From assembly GCA_015227615.1 (NCBI GenBank), contig JAALGZ010000046.1, positions 186,001 to 250,000 on the forward strand: a stretch of DNA of 64,000 nucleotides, in the 5' to 3' direction. This document shows, one piece after another, positions 10,998-22,462 of the stretch. Below the pieces are notes generated by a model, which saw nothing but the letters and a program-made list of their open reading frames with translations, was not told the origin of the DNA and did no database searches. This stretch comes from Labyrinthula sp. Ha. Lineage: Eukaryota; Sar; Bigyra; Labyrinthulida; Labyrinthulaceae. Both the position numbers and the translations under genes were made by a program. The stretch's first letter is position 1, and the number at the start of each line of letters is the position of its first letter.

Positions 10998-12566
10998 TAT
11001 TAAAGTCAGCCGCCGATGAGACAATTACAAATTAATCATCTGCATCTTTCTTTTTAGTCATTAACTAAGATGGAGACTAAAATGCAAATGCATTCATGAT
11101 TATTTATATCTCGTTGAAATGAATGTTGTCTACACTGATAGTGGATCTGGCTAGGCTAAATTTTGGAAAAGAAAATATGGAAGCAAAAAAAGACACTATG
11201 ACCAAAAACTGCTGTCAGGGTGCCAATTCGATACTCCCCAGTTATCCAGATGAAATATTTCTGTTCAATGAAAATAGTAACAATTAATGTTAACCGTGTT
11301 AAGATCTCTAAGCTTTGGCTGGATGTGAAATGTGCATTTCTTCCAATGTGTAAAAAATAACACAGTGAGAAGCTGGAAGTAAAGGGGGAGAGTTTTTAAG
11401 CATGCAAAGTTTACTTATACAAATTTAGTTTTGCTAGTCCAAAATTACAAGATGACATGTTGATGAAAAATGTCAATACATTTATACTTGTTTGAGAAAA
11501 AAAAAGGCTAAAGTTGATTTTTCCATCGGAAGTCGTAGCTAATTTATATAGAAAACAGTTCAAGTAAAATGAAACATCTCTAAAAGTGCTAAATGCAATG
11601 AAATTATCAATCAAGAATACATAATTAAACGAAACAATCTTCCCTGTCCATACTCCGCTCACACTGAGGACCTTCTACACGCTTGCTAAATGCAAAGACT
11701 TTTTAGAAACCATCAACAACGATGCCAACTAGCTTTCTCCGGACACATTAGACTAGACTGAACTAAGAACTAGGATTGTTATGGGAAACTCAATACTGCA
11801 TATCTCCATACTCTTAGCACATAGAAATACCTTCCAATAAGTAACACCGAATCCAACAGAAAATGCGCAGAAAAGTTGTTCACAGAACCTCTCCCGACAT
11901 ATCTCCCAGAAACATTACCTACTAAATAGCGCTAAAGATAGTTTTTGCAGTCAAGAAATCTTATTATTCATTTCCTAGGTGAATCTTGTTCGCACTTAGA
12001 ACTGGAGAAGCCTTTTTCATTCTTCTCTTTTCCATTTGTACGTTTCTACATTTGGTTTTTCCATTGTAACCAATTTCCTTCAATGTTGCCATTTATCGCA
12101 AATATGAGTTGCCTTAGTGACTGCAAATTTTCTATGTGACAAGTCTCATTCAAGAGAGACCTCTCATGGCTGTTTTACCAAATATGGGTTAGTAAATATT
12201 CGTAGTGCCACACTCCCACTACATGACTTAAATGGATCGTCTTGCAAACACACGCTCAAATGCAAGTATATCTAAACAACTCAAGACGTCTAGGGTTTTG
12301 AACAAGGGTATTTTTTCTTTTGTCAGCAAGATATTTAAACATAAAGCGTAAGAACTTTATGAAGAAATAGCATATGTTCCCAAACTGTAAGGTAAGATAA
12401 AGATATACATAATATTCTTCTTTTTGAGAACATTTTATAACTGTATGGTTTAGAAAATCTTATACTATTAAATTCTTATAATCAATAAGAAATATTTTTT
12501 TTTTAATTAATGAATAATATAAATATTTTTTTTTTCTTTTAGTTTAAATTTTCAAAATATAAAATT
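10998..12566. other. Intergenic, nothing recognised
   Basis: About 1.6 kb between the MULE and the kinase promoter. Short open frames only; no repeat or RNA gene identified. The last 150 bp becomes strongly A/T-tract rich, as upstream of the other host genes. Confidence 0.5.
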
Positions 12567-12579
12567 AATTGCCCAAAAT
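12567..12579. promoter_or_regulatory. Conserved upstream motif AATTGCCCAAAAT (kinase promoter)
   Basis: Exact AATTGCCCAAAAT, 83 bp upstream of the kinase ATG, in an A/T-tract-rich leader. Confidence 0.6.
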
Positions 12580-12662
12580 ATAAAATCCAGTTTAAGATTT
12601 ATCTGAAATAAATTCAAAATAGCATCTTTCCGTTAAAAAAGTAGAACATCAACAAAAATAAA

Positions 12663-13821
12663 ATGAAAGGATTGAAAAAAAGACTTATTTCTCAATTCCC
12701 CCCTTCTACAGATTTTTCCAAGACATATGATTTAGTTCCTAAACCTGTAGGAACAGGACATTTCTCAAAAGTATATCAAGCTCAAATGAATAAGGCTAAA
12801 GCAAGTTCTTCTATTTCCCAAAACACCGCTGGTGAAGTATATGCAGTAAAAATAATAGATTTAAATAAATTACAAGAACAAAATGAAGTTCAAGCTTTGG
12901 AAAGAGAAATTTCTATATTAAAAGTTCTTCAACATCCTGGAATTGTGAGGTTATTTAGTGTATATTCGAATCCACAAGAAGTTTGGTTAGTTCAAGAGAT
13001 GTTAAGAGGAGGAGAATTATTTAAGAGAATTATTGATAGAAGTGAAAAAGATGCATATTCGGAAGTTGAAGCAGCAAAGATTGTTAAAAGACTTTTGTCT
13101 ATTTTGAATTACCTGCACAAACAAAAAGTATTTATTTTTTTTATTTATTTTATTTCTAGATTGTTCATCGGTAAATTTTATATCAAGAAAGTTTATTTTA
13201 AGGGATATTAAACCAGAAAATATTCTATTAAAAGATGAAAATGATGACTTTAGTATAAAGTTAGCTGATTTTGGTTTTGCTGCATATTGTGAAGAACCTT
13301 TAAATGATCCTTTTGGAACACCAGTGTAAATATATTTATATTATATTATTTATAGATATGTTGCTCCTGAAATTTTAGTTGGTGAACCATATAAAACAAC
13401 ACCAGATTGTTGGAGTCTTGGTGTTATTACATATATTTTAATGACTGGATATCCACCTTGGTTTCATACAGATCAAGTAAAACTTGCAAAGTTAATAGTA
13501 AGAAAAGGTTTTAAATTTGATCCAGAAGATTGGAAAGATGTTTCTTCTGTATGTAAAGATTTTATTCGTGGATTATTAAAAAAACATCCAAAGAAAAGAA
13601 TGACAGCTGAACAAGGTTTACAACATCCATGGATATTAAATTATACAAAAACAGGAACTATAGCAAAACATTTAACTATCAATACAGAGTTAAAAAAATT
13701 TAGAGCAAAAGCTAATTTAGTTAAAGCATTTGGTGCTATGAGAGTATTTTATAGATTACAAAAATTAGCAGAGATTACGAAAGAACTTGGTGATTCAGTA
13801 GAAGAAACAACTGATATTTAG
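12663..13821 (+). CDS. CAMK-type serine/threonine protein kinase
   Basis: Four exons (12663-13127, 13160-13170, 13203-13325, 13356-13821) join in frame to 354 residues; introns are 32, 32 and 30 nt. Exon 2 is only 11 nt and supplies the codons for IVHR just before the catalytic loop Asp. All kinase landmarks are present after splicing: glycine loop GTGHFSKV (about 30-37), catalytic Lys in YAVKII (63), HRDIKPEN (158-165), DFGF (181-184), GTPVYVAPE, then DCWSLGVITYILMTGYPPW and an Arg after KKHPKK in subdomain XI. The PEN catalytic loop, GTPVYVAPE and YPPW favour the CaMK/DCLK-like group. A basic, amphipathic C-terminal tail (NLVKAFGAMRVFYRLQKL) could be a calmodulin-binding or autoinhibitory helix; that is inference. 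The kinase insert near residues 45-58 is longer than usual. The stop is TAG. It is convergent with the hydroquinone reductase gene, 156 bp away. Confidence 0.93.
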
Positions 13822-13977
13822 ATACCTTAAAACTTAGGTAGAAGATATTAAATATCTGGTTTTTTGTGTTTAGTTTTTGAGACTTACTCAATATTTGAGT
13901 TTTGTGCAAATATAACGAGTTGTTTTCGTTATAAAGTATAAAAAATTTAATACTTTGTATTTATATTTCCAACTTTA

Positions 13978-14972
13978 TTATAAAGCAAGATCTTTTAGAT
14001 TATTCTCAATTGGTCCAAGTGGATAAATTTGTCCAAAATGATATCCTTTTACTATCAAATCTGCTCGTACAGTTTCTTTTATATTTCTATAATTATATAA
14101 CTCTTTTAGATATCTATACATATTTGGTAAATCTTTTATCATATCTCTAGAAGTCTTGAACCGTGAATAATATACCAAATCATATCTAATCAGAGTTACA
14201 AATAATCTAATATCACTTAGAGTTATTTTGTCTCCAGTTAAAAATTTTCTTTCTCCTAAAAGTTTCTCAATTTCATCCATTCCTTTCCAATGTGCTTCAT
14301 ATGCCTCATTATATGCTTCTTGTGTACTTGCAAATCCACATCTATAAACACCATCATTAATCGTAGGATACACTATAGAATCAACTCTTTCCATATCTTC
14401 TCTCAACTCATATGGATTAAAATCAAGGTCCGGATATTTTGCCCACTCATTAAACTCAGAGTTTAGCTGTCTAATTATCTCACTACTTTCATTACAAACA
14501 ATTTTCTGCGTTTTTTCATCAAACAGAATAGGAACATTATATACTGGTCTTTTTCCCATTTTTTGAATGCTTTTTTATATCCAGGAGAAGAAAGTTCATA
14601 TAAATCTCCAGTTGCATAGAAATTATGTGGTTCATATCTTTCATTCCCTTCTTCTTGATCTTGATAAAAATACCAGCCTACATAACTATCTGAATTTCCA
14701 TAGTTATTCTCATCAAAACTCTTCACAGGAGAAAATATTGTTTGAGTATGAGTTAAATGAACAACATCTTCTAATCCCTTTAACTTCCATACAATCAACG
14801 CTCTACCAGCCCAAGGACATCCATAGTTCACATATAACCTATATCTTCCTTTCTCTGCAGGAAATTCTGCATCTTTTACCGTACTTACTGCACCATGAAA
14901 TTGTGTTGGATTTCTTTTCCATGCACCTTTAGTATTACTTTGGTTTGCAAATTTATCTTGTTCTGTTGACAT
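13978..14972 (-). CDS. Glutathionyl-hydroquinone reductase (ECM4/YqjG, xi-class GST), frame change inside
   Basis: These enzymes reduce S-glutathionyl-hydroquinones using glutathione and a catalytic Cys. The N-terminal part (14972 down to about 14560) carries YVNYGCPWAGRALI with the CPWA active site and LKGLEDVVHL; the C-terminal part (about 14559 to 13978) carries VPILFDEKT, CNESSEIIR and the GST C-terminal helices (FLTGDKITLSDIRLFVTLIRYD). Together they cover the whole family length (about 325 residues). The two parts are in different frames: the shift falls around 14550-14580, in runs of A. Either one base is missing, or about 32 extra nt are present; a 32-nt segment there would match host intron length but does not begin with GT. 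I cannot tell a sequencing slip, a young pseudogene or an unusual intron apart. It is divergent from the Zn2Cys6 gene. Confidence 0.85.
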
Positions 14973-15063
14973 TTTTTTATTATTTGTTTTTGATTTTTCG
15001 GTAACGGTTAAAACCGGAGAATTTCTCGGTTAAACTATTCTCAAACGAATAAATTTATAAAAT

Positions 15064-15075
15064 ATTTTGGGTAAT
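15064..15075. promoter_or_regulatory. Conserved upstream motif variant ATTTTGGGTAAT
   Basis: Reverse-oriented variant (one change, C to T) of the AATTGCCCAAAAT motif, 91 bp from the hydroquinone reductase ATG and about 206 bp from the Zn2Cys6 factor ATG, in the shared divergent intergenic region. Confidence 0.5.
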
Positions 15076-15281
15076 CGGAGAAACCAGGAATTGCCGAATC
15101 TAATGAGAAGATAACAATCAACATAATAAATAAAACCGATATGTGATATGATTGAATATTTTATTAACTATAGATAATATCATTTGGTAGATTGTTATTG
15201 GTATAATATAATATAAATAATAGTAATAAAGTTTAGTAAATTAGTCCGTAGAAAATCACTGCGCGCATTTCCGAGAAGAGA

Positions 15282-16233
15282 ATGAATTCAAAAGAAAACT
15301 CCGTAAAGTCAAAGATATCTGATATTCATCAAATAACATCTTCTTCTATAGTATTAAATAGTTCATGTGAAGCATGTAGATCATCAAAAGGTATATATAT
15401 ATTTTTTTTAAATAAATTATTTAGTACGTTGTACAAGAGAAGCACCTTGTCAAAGATGTCAAACAAAAGGTGTTCAATGTATTTATTCACCAAGAAAAAA
15501 AAGAGGTAAAGCAAGACAAACACAACAAAGTAATTTAAAACAAGAAAATAAAATGCAAAGAATATCACAAACACAAAATTTTCCAACAGCACAAACTTTT
15601 ATACCTAATTTAACACAAATACAACCTGTTTCTTTACCAAATTTTGTACATCCAAGTCAACAATATGCTTTACAACAATTACAAAATATACAAATATATC
15701 AAAATAATGAAGTTTCTAAATTTTGTATGGAAAATATGTTTCCAATACAATTTATTGATAAAATAATACAAAATGGTATAAATACTTTTAAATTAGCTAG
15801 TTTAATAACTGAAGAAGAACTTGTTATTAAATTTGGACAACTTAGTTTTTCTCATTTAATGAAATGGAGAAATAAAATGAAATTATATAAAAATGAGTCC
15901 GTTAGTCAATTTGGAAGTCCATTACAGCCAGTGTTGAATTTGCCCAATGTGGACAATGGAATAAAAAGAAAAAAAGAAAATGTAGAATATTTAGTAAGAT
16001 TATTGGGAGAGTTAAATAAAATAAAAGGATTACGATGTGAAGCAGATGCATTAGAAAAAGTTGAAGTATGTTTAAAAGAAATAGTTGCTGTAATTGAGGG
16101 AGATGGAAATGTTCAGATTACAAATGGAGGAAAAGCTGATGTTAAACAGAGACTGAAAGATTTAGAGTTAAAAATATTTGATGTTCTTGAAGTTGAATTT
16201 TCAAGGTTGAAAGCAGAAATATTAAAATCCTAG
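15282..16233 (+). CDS. Zn2Cys6 (GAL4-type) transcription factor
   Basis: Two exons (15282-15390, 15425-16233) separated by a 34-nt intron give 305 residues. The intron lies inside the DNA-binding domain; only the spliced frame restores a complete binuclear cluster, with six Cys in CEAC, then RC, then PCQRC, then VQC, spacing C-x2-C-x6-C-x5-C-x2-C-x6-C, followed by the basic linker SPRKKRGK. Such proteins bind DNA in the nucleus. After a Gln/Asn-rich linker, residues about 150-200 (FCMENMFPIQFIDKII through HLMKWRNKMKLY) look like a SAM-type helical module, and the C-terminal third is charged and helical. The classic fungal middle-homology domain is not seen. Zn2Cys6 proteins are typical of fungi, with scattered cases in amoebozoans and other protists. 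The stop is TAG. Confidence 0.9.
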
Positions 16234-19200
16234 GCGGATTTTTTCTATGTGTTTTTTTATTAGTTACTTTGGTTGTTGTGAGAATGAATGGACGAAATGG
16301 TGAAGGAGTGAATTCTTTGCAGTAGTTAGAAAGACACTAAGAGTTAATTATTTATATTGATTCACTAATTTGAACTTTTACGTATCTCTTACGCTTGTGT
16401 TACGAATAAACTTCTAGTCTTATGTAAACGTTGTGATTAATACAAGTATTAACAATATGAAATTACCACAAATCTGATTCCAAGGTACGAGTCTCGCAAG
16501 AAATGAAAATCTTTAATTTGAGACAGAAAAAAGTAAATTGTTTAAACGTGAATAAATTGTAAATTATCCTGTTTACATAAAGATTCTTCGAAAGTTATGA
16601 ATATACCACAAAATGATTTAGGTTCAAACAAGTTTGAATTTTGAGTTCTTATAATTAAGTTTTTTCATCATAGAAACGTATTTATTGTAACACAGTTGAA
16701 CCAGGTAAGGCTTCTTCTAAATATTTAATGGTTATAGAAGATCTATAACATTCTATATCTGGTCTCCTCGTCGAGTGCGGCTCAAATGATGTCTCAGGAA
16801 TACCTCTCAGGTCATTGATATTCAGATTAAATCGAATCTCTAGTTCTTCATGATGACAACTAGCTCCAGTTTTGCTGATAAAGTGAATAGATGCATTCAT
16901 TTATTAGGTTAGTTTGCTGTCTCATTAAGAGCAACATGTACTGTAAAGATTATTTACTCTTGAGTAGGCCTACGCATTTAAAAACAAAGTGAATTACGTT
17001 TGTGTCTCAGTTGTCTTTCTGCTCATTTATGTAGCTGCATATGATTGTAGCCGAATAAAATATTAGTTACTACTTGGTAGGGGTGCACTGTATGTTCCCA
17101 TTTAAATTTCAACCGAGCGCAAGGAAACTTTATCAGCGACTAAGGAAAAACGCGAAGCCATGCAGAAACATTGAGTTGAAACTAGAATATTTATGAGAAT
17201 TTTGTTTTTGAATAGGCTGAAAGGCATTTGAATTATCTTAAAGCCGCATTTGAAACTCTGTAGGTGTTCTGGTGTGGTGTATAGCGCCCAGTCACATAAC
17301 TAGATAATTTATGTTCTAATCTGCGTCATTATGTTCTGGTGCTCCTTACAGTTCTTTATTCTATCGTTGGCGCTACTTATAACTTTCTGGTAGCTAGATA
17401 AGTCTTATCTATTTCTGTCATACCAAGGTGGGTTTCCTGGTTATTCTAGTGTTCCTTAAAAGGGTTGTTTGTTGCTGCTATTATTTTGCAGTACTTGAGT
17501 TATCAACTTCTCTGATTAGCTTGTTGCTAATACTGGCCTCGTTTTTCTCTCATTATCTTCTTCTTTTGTCTTTAGAGGGGGTTTATCCTAAGTGCTTCTC
17601 TCTTTTTTTGCCATTATAGTGCATATTAATCAACCAGCTTCATAAGTTTTAACAAGGTCCATCTGCACTAATAACTTAGTCTACAAATACTTCCACAATA
17701 GATCCTTCTACCCACATGCTTATTCTTGGGAGTTTTAAGGAAACCATCTTCTACGGAATAGAGTACCACAAACTCTTAATTCTAGGCGATCTATTTCTGT
17801 CGTATGCATTTTGTGACATTAAGATTTTGGTACTTCTAGAGAGAGTGCAGGAACGTAGATGTGGTTAAAGAAAGTTATATGACCACTATTTACACAAACA
17901 AAACTTATCATATGTTTTAATTGCTTGGAAAGTCACTAAACTTTCAAATCCGTGTATTGATCTCAATAACCGGAACAAGTATTCTTGCTTCATTCTTGTT
18001 CTAGTTTTGGCAAGTGCACGATATGAAATCTCGTATTCATATTATCAATCTAACATTGAATCACTTTAACTCTGTTGGTGACGTACCTTTGTCACACTCG
18101 ATTATACTGTTTTTATTGTGATATACGGGTGATTCTGATCAATTTCAATCCTCGGAAGCCATCATTGACATAAAATCTAATAACTTAGTTCAAAGGTATA
18201 CTGAACATACCTAATACATTATTTTCCTTTCACTCCATGAAAAATTTTGCTTCCTACTTTCTGACCAGATTTAACTGCTTCATTATGTTAAGATTTATAA
18301 GAAACATTTGCTGTTAAGTTTCTTCTTTACACTTTTTTCTGTGCCGAGGAGAGTAACTCACCAGGAATGTTGCGGTGCCATATGAAGCTCACTAAGCGTA
18401 GTAAATGCTTCACATGCTGCGATAAGGCGTATAAAGGCAAGATATATATGTAACACGAGCTTTACCTTTTTCCTTTACCAATTCTTAAATTTTACTTACT
18501 TTCATAAAATGGAACGTCTTCAGATACAGTTGTTTTGTACATCTATTAAGGTACTTTAGGAGGGCAAATATTGCTCACTCATGCAACAAAGGTGAAAAGA
18601 TCTGTGCCTAGGAATTTGTGCTATTTATATATATAATTAAGAGTAGTTAAACTAAGTTCCCTTAATGAATATTGGTCATAGCGATCACTCATGACAAGGC
18701 AACTAGAATTTTTAATAACTTCCCAAGAAGAACCCTTTGACATAGTCGTAATAAACATCTATAAGAAGATATTTATGAAACCTTATTTAATACTTTCTGT
18801 TCTTAAAGCAATAGATGGAGATCTATATGATGTTGAAAATTTGGCTTGGTAACATCAAGTGTTTTTCATGGGCAGTAGCGTTATGTAAGTATTTCAGCTC
18901 AAACTATTGCTCAGGTTTCAATGAGAGGAAAGAAGGATATTAAAACAGAAAATGAAACTCCACATAGCCACAGGTCCTGTCGCGCTGTTTCAGCAACACT
19001 GAAGTAAGAATTAGTTCTCTATTATAGTCTGAGTTATTTCGGCAGACTGGTAAATGCGCATACATACGTCCCTGATAACTCAGATACTTGATACAAGTAG
19101 CACATTGATAATTCTAAGACACTAGCAAAGCTACTATTGAAATGGTATAGCTAATTTTCTATGAAGAATATGGAGTTCGTTTCAAAATTTTCTGCTACAC

Positions 19201-21743
19201 GTTTAATACATATGGAGCAGAAACTTGTAGTCTTTTTCCAATTGTAAGTTAGTCTGATTTCGCCGTAAGGATGCCAAACATTTTCAACCTGAACACCCCA
19301 TTGATATGATTTTGGGCCAGTCAGTAACAATTTGAAACAAAAACATTTATTAAATCATCAGCTTTATTGATTTGTTGATTGCTGGAAAGCATATTAGTCT
19401 TCAGAAATGAATAAGTTTTGTTTGTAGGTACACCTCTCGGGTTTAATTAGAATCAAGCAATGGTTTCATCTAGTTGGAATCCATCAGTTGGTAAACTAAA
19501 CAAATTAATTTTTTCTTCACTTGTTTTATGGGCCAGAGTGCTTGAGTCAATAATGATTTTTATGTTGTATAAGTGTCGAGCTCGCAAACTTTCTTCTTGT
19601 AGAAAACTAGTAATTAAGTTACCAATCTCGGACTCTTAGTGCCTTATATTGCCGTGCACTTAAATCTAAGCAAAACGTCAATGGAGTCTAATAAACATTT
19701 GCTCATGCAGAAAGAAATTCTTTTGGTCTTGAACTAAAAAATCTCGATTATGTTTAAGTGAAAGCTATACTACAAAGTAGTTAATGATTTGTTCTTCTTG
19801 ATATCTTGATCATCTTGTATTCACACTACTGCTGTTGAAATATAAGACAACAGAAAACATTTACAATGATGGATGAAGCAACCCGAGAAATTGGCACAAC
19901 ATCTATCCAACGTCTCTAAGAATGCTAGGATAAGAATCAAAGAGATAAGAATCAGACTTGTAATGTTCAGAAGTAAGCACTTTTTCCCAACAATGTCACG
20001 AACTTCTCTAAATTTGACAATTAATTGGTTAATCTAACATTAATGTTTTCTGACATGAACAAAAAATTTAACACAATACCTAGATGTCCATATGAAACAA
20101 AGAGTTTTCCCATCGATCATGGCCTAGTAATCTTATATCACTGAATATGGCTTTTCTATAGGAAAAAATTCAAAAAAAGGCCAGCTGTGATGACCAAGGT
20201 GTCGGAGCTCTAAGCCAAGAAGAGGTGAAAAGATTATAATGACAAATTCTCGTTTGTGGAGGAAACGGTCAAGGCAGCAATGAATTTCCTTACAGAATTG
20301 AATCTGTAAACCTAATTCTTCTTGTATTGTTTTGATTGGGTGATTTCAAATTGTGTCGAACTCCTATTCAAATGCGGCAATGTAAAGTCTTGCACAAGAG
20401 CGAAGAACTGTACATAGAATCAAGAGAAAATGGATGTTAAAGTTAAAATGATTCCAGAAGATAAAGGAACGTAAGTCTATGGAGCGTGTGAATTACCAGT
20501 CTCGGTCTCATTGGTTGCCTCAGCTCCACCTCTGCTCCCAAATTAGGACTCTACTGTAAAACGACACTGTATTGGGTTTTAGCCGTAAAGAGATGTTCAA
20601 GGCTACTTCATCTCAACACTTCATTCTCGGATATAGCTTCATGCAGCACGATTCTATAATTCATTCCTTCAAATTGGTGGAAAATACCTTTGGGAGATCA
20701 CACTCAAAGGCATATTCAAGGCCTCACCTATCAAGGTCTAAGCATGCTTTGATTTGACTAGCTTTGCGGAAGTTGTGAAGATATTGTTTGTGTTTTATTT
20801 TTTGGTGATGACCCATTTTCGTTTGTAGACAATTGCGAACGAAATATATGTCAAGTCTCTTTTGAAGGTTCTTAGTGGTAAATCCTGCAAGAACACTGGC
20901 TACTGTTACACCTCTATATCTGATATTGATTCAATAGTTGTACTGTTTCATATTATTTCATTCCAGGTTTGAAGAATGTAGTACCTATCTGAAAGTTAAT
21001 ACCCCTGGAAGATTTTAAATATGCTTAGGTCTTTGGTCAAGTTATAGTTCAACTTATGTAATGCTGATAATGGGGTTTTAAGCGTTCTGCAACTTTTCCC
21101 ACCAAAGCCAACTGCAGACTCCTCAAAATATTTTTTTATTAAAACAATTGAACGCTATTCTATTTCTAAGTATTGTTGAACTTATTTAATCCTAAACTAT
21201 AGACTCTTTCGAATGAATCTAGAACCGGGTTACAACTTTCTAGAGTAGAACTTTGTTTTTTTTTCTTTATTTCCTTTTTAGAAACAATGATAATATTCTA
21301 GTTATAATTATTCTATTACTATAGTTGAACTTTTTAAAATTCTTTTTCTTTTATATATAACTGTATTATCTTTGAAACTTATTTTAAGACGCATATATTT
21401 TATTATAAATATATTTTAAACTGCAAAGTGCATCATTTGTACCACCCTTTAAGAATTTATATAAACTACCGATGTTTTTATAATAGAATATCCTTAATTT
21501 CCAAATATTCTGGTAATTTAATATTAAGAATTAAATTTTGAATCTAGTTTCAGAATATTCAGCAAAACGGAATTTTACGGGACGAAAATAATGAAATATG
21601 ATTGGATAATATATAATTTTAATTGGATAAAGTAAATTTGAAAATAATAGAGTCACTTATAGAAATATTACATATTTAATAAAATAGAATACTTTATATA
21701 ATAAATCAAATATTAAATAACAAATAAAAGAATTAAAAAAAAA
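16234..21743. other. Long gene-poor region, nothing recognised
   Basis: About 5.5 kb with no open frame over 75 codons and no recognisable domain, RNA gene or repeat boundary. Composition is less AT-extreme than the host promoters and introns. It could be remnants of old elements. Confidence 0.5.
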
Positions 21744-22460
21744 ATGATGAGTGAACAATTTCCAAGAGGAACTGAATTTGAGTTATCACATGATAACTTT
21801 AAAGATGTAATAACAGATACTTTTTCAGATTCTAATAAAGATACGGAGGAAGATAAATTACAAAAAAGTATTAATAAAAAAATGCTTATGCTTCAACCAT
21901 TAGAACTTGCATATTATGGATATTATGGATCAACTAGTCAATTATTAGCAAAAAATTTTTATACACTTTGGACAGTTGATTTTCTTTTGGATATATTGAA
22001 TCATAAACCTTCTTCAACTCAATTTTATCTATTAAAAAGTTTAGAAGAAGAAAATTTTAGTAATTATATTCAAGGTTTATTTTCATATTTACAAAATTCA
22101 CATTTTTCACCAACTGAAAAAAGTTTAAGTCGTGATTTTCTTCTTATTAATGAAGAAAACAAAGAATATAAATTTAATAATAATAATAAAGTTTGGATAG
22201 GAAATATTTCATATTCACTTTATTCAAATAATAAATATATGTTAGAGTCAAGTTGTGTTGTTAGAGATATATTTTTATTAAGTATTTTGTTACCTGAATT
22301 AAAGTTACTTAGAGAAAAAAATAAAAATAAAGTTTTGTTTAAATGGTATGCTAAAAGTCTTGAAGATGAAATACCATATTGGTATTTAGTTTCTATTGAA
22401 GATAATATTGAATTATCTTGTTTTGTTATTCGTAGTCAAAAAACTAATATAGTTGCATAA
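21744..22460 (+). CDS. Hypothetical protein, 238 aa
   Basis: A single-exon frame with host-like codon use, preceded by the A-rich leader typical of genes here. I do not recognise the family. What can be seen: an acidic N-terminal 50 residues, a middle section rich in aromatic and helical residues (LELAYYGYYGSTSQLLAKNFYTLW is part of it), an Asn run around residue 145 and a C-terminal half with mixed strands ending in CFVIRSQKT. There is no signal peptide and no clear transmembrane segment. No AATTGCCCAAAAT motif was found upstream. Its TAA stop at 22458-22460 lies 2 bp from the stop of the convergent XPB gene. Confidence 0.75.
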   Translation: MMSEQFPRGTEFELSHDNFKDVITDTFSDSNKDTEEDKLQKSINKKMLMLQPLELAYYGYYGSTSQLLAKNFYTLWTVDFLLDILNHKPSSTQFYLLKSLEEENFSNYIQGLFSYLQNSHFSPTEKSLSRDFLLINEENKEYKFNNNNKVWIGNISYSLYSNNKYMLESSCVVRDIFLLSILLPELKLLREKNKNKVLFKWYAKSLEDEIPYWYLVSIEDNIELSCFVIRSQKTNIVA

Positions 22461-22462
22461 TA

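Noticed and set aside
16682-16900. 72-codon minus-strand open frame
   Set aside because: Starts with an ATG and reads like a possible peptide (ISKTGASCHHEELEIRF), but stands alone in a gene-free block with no family match.
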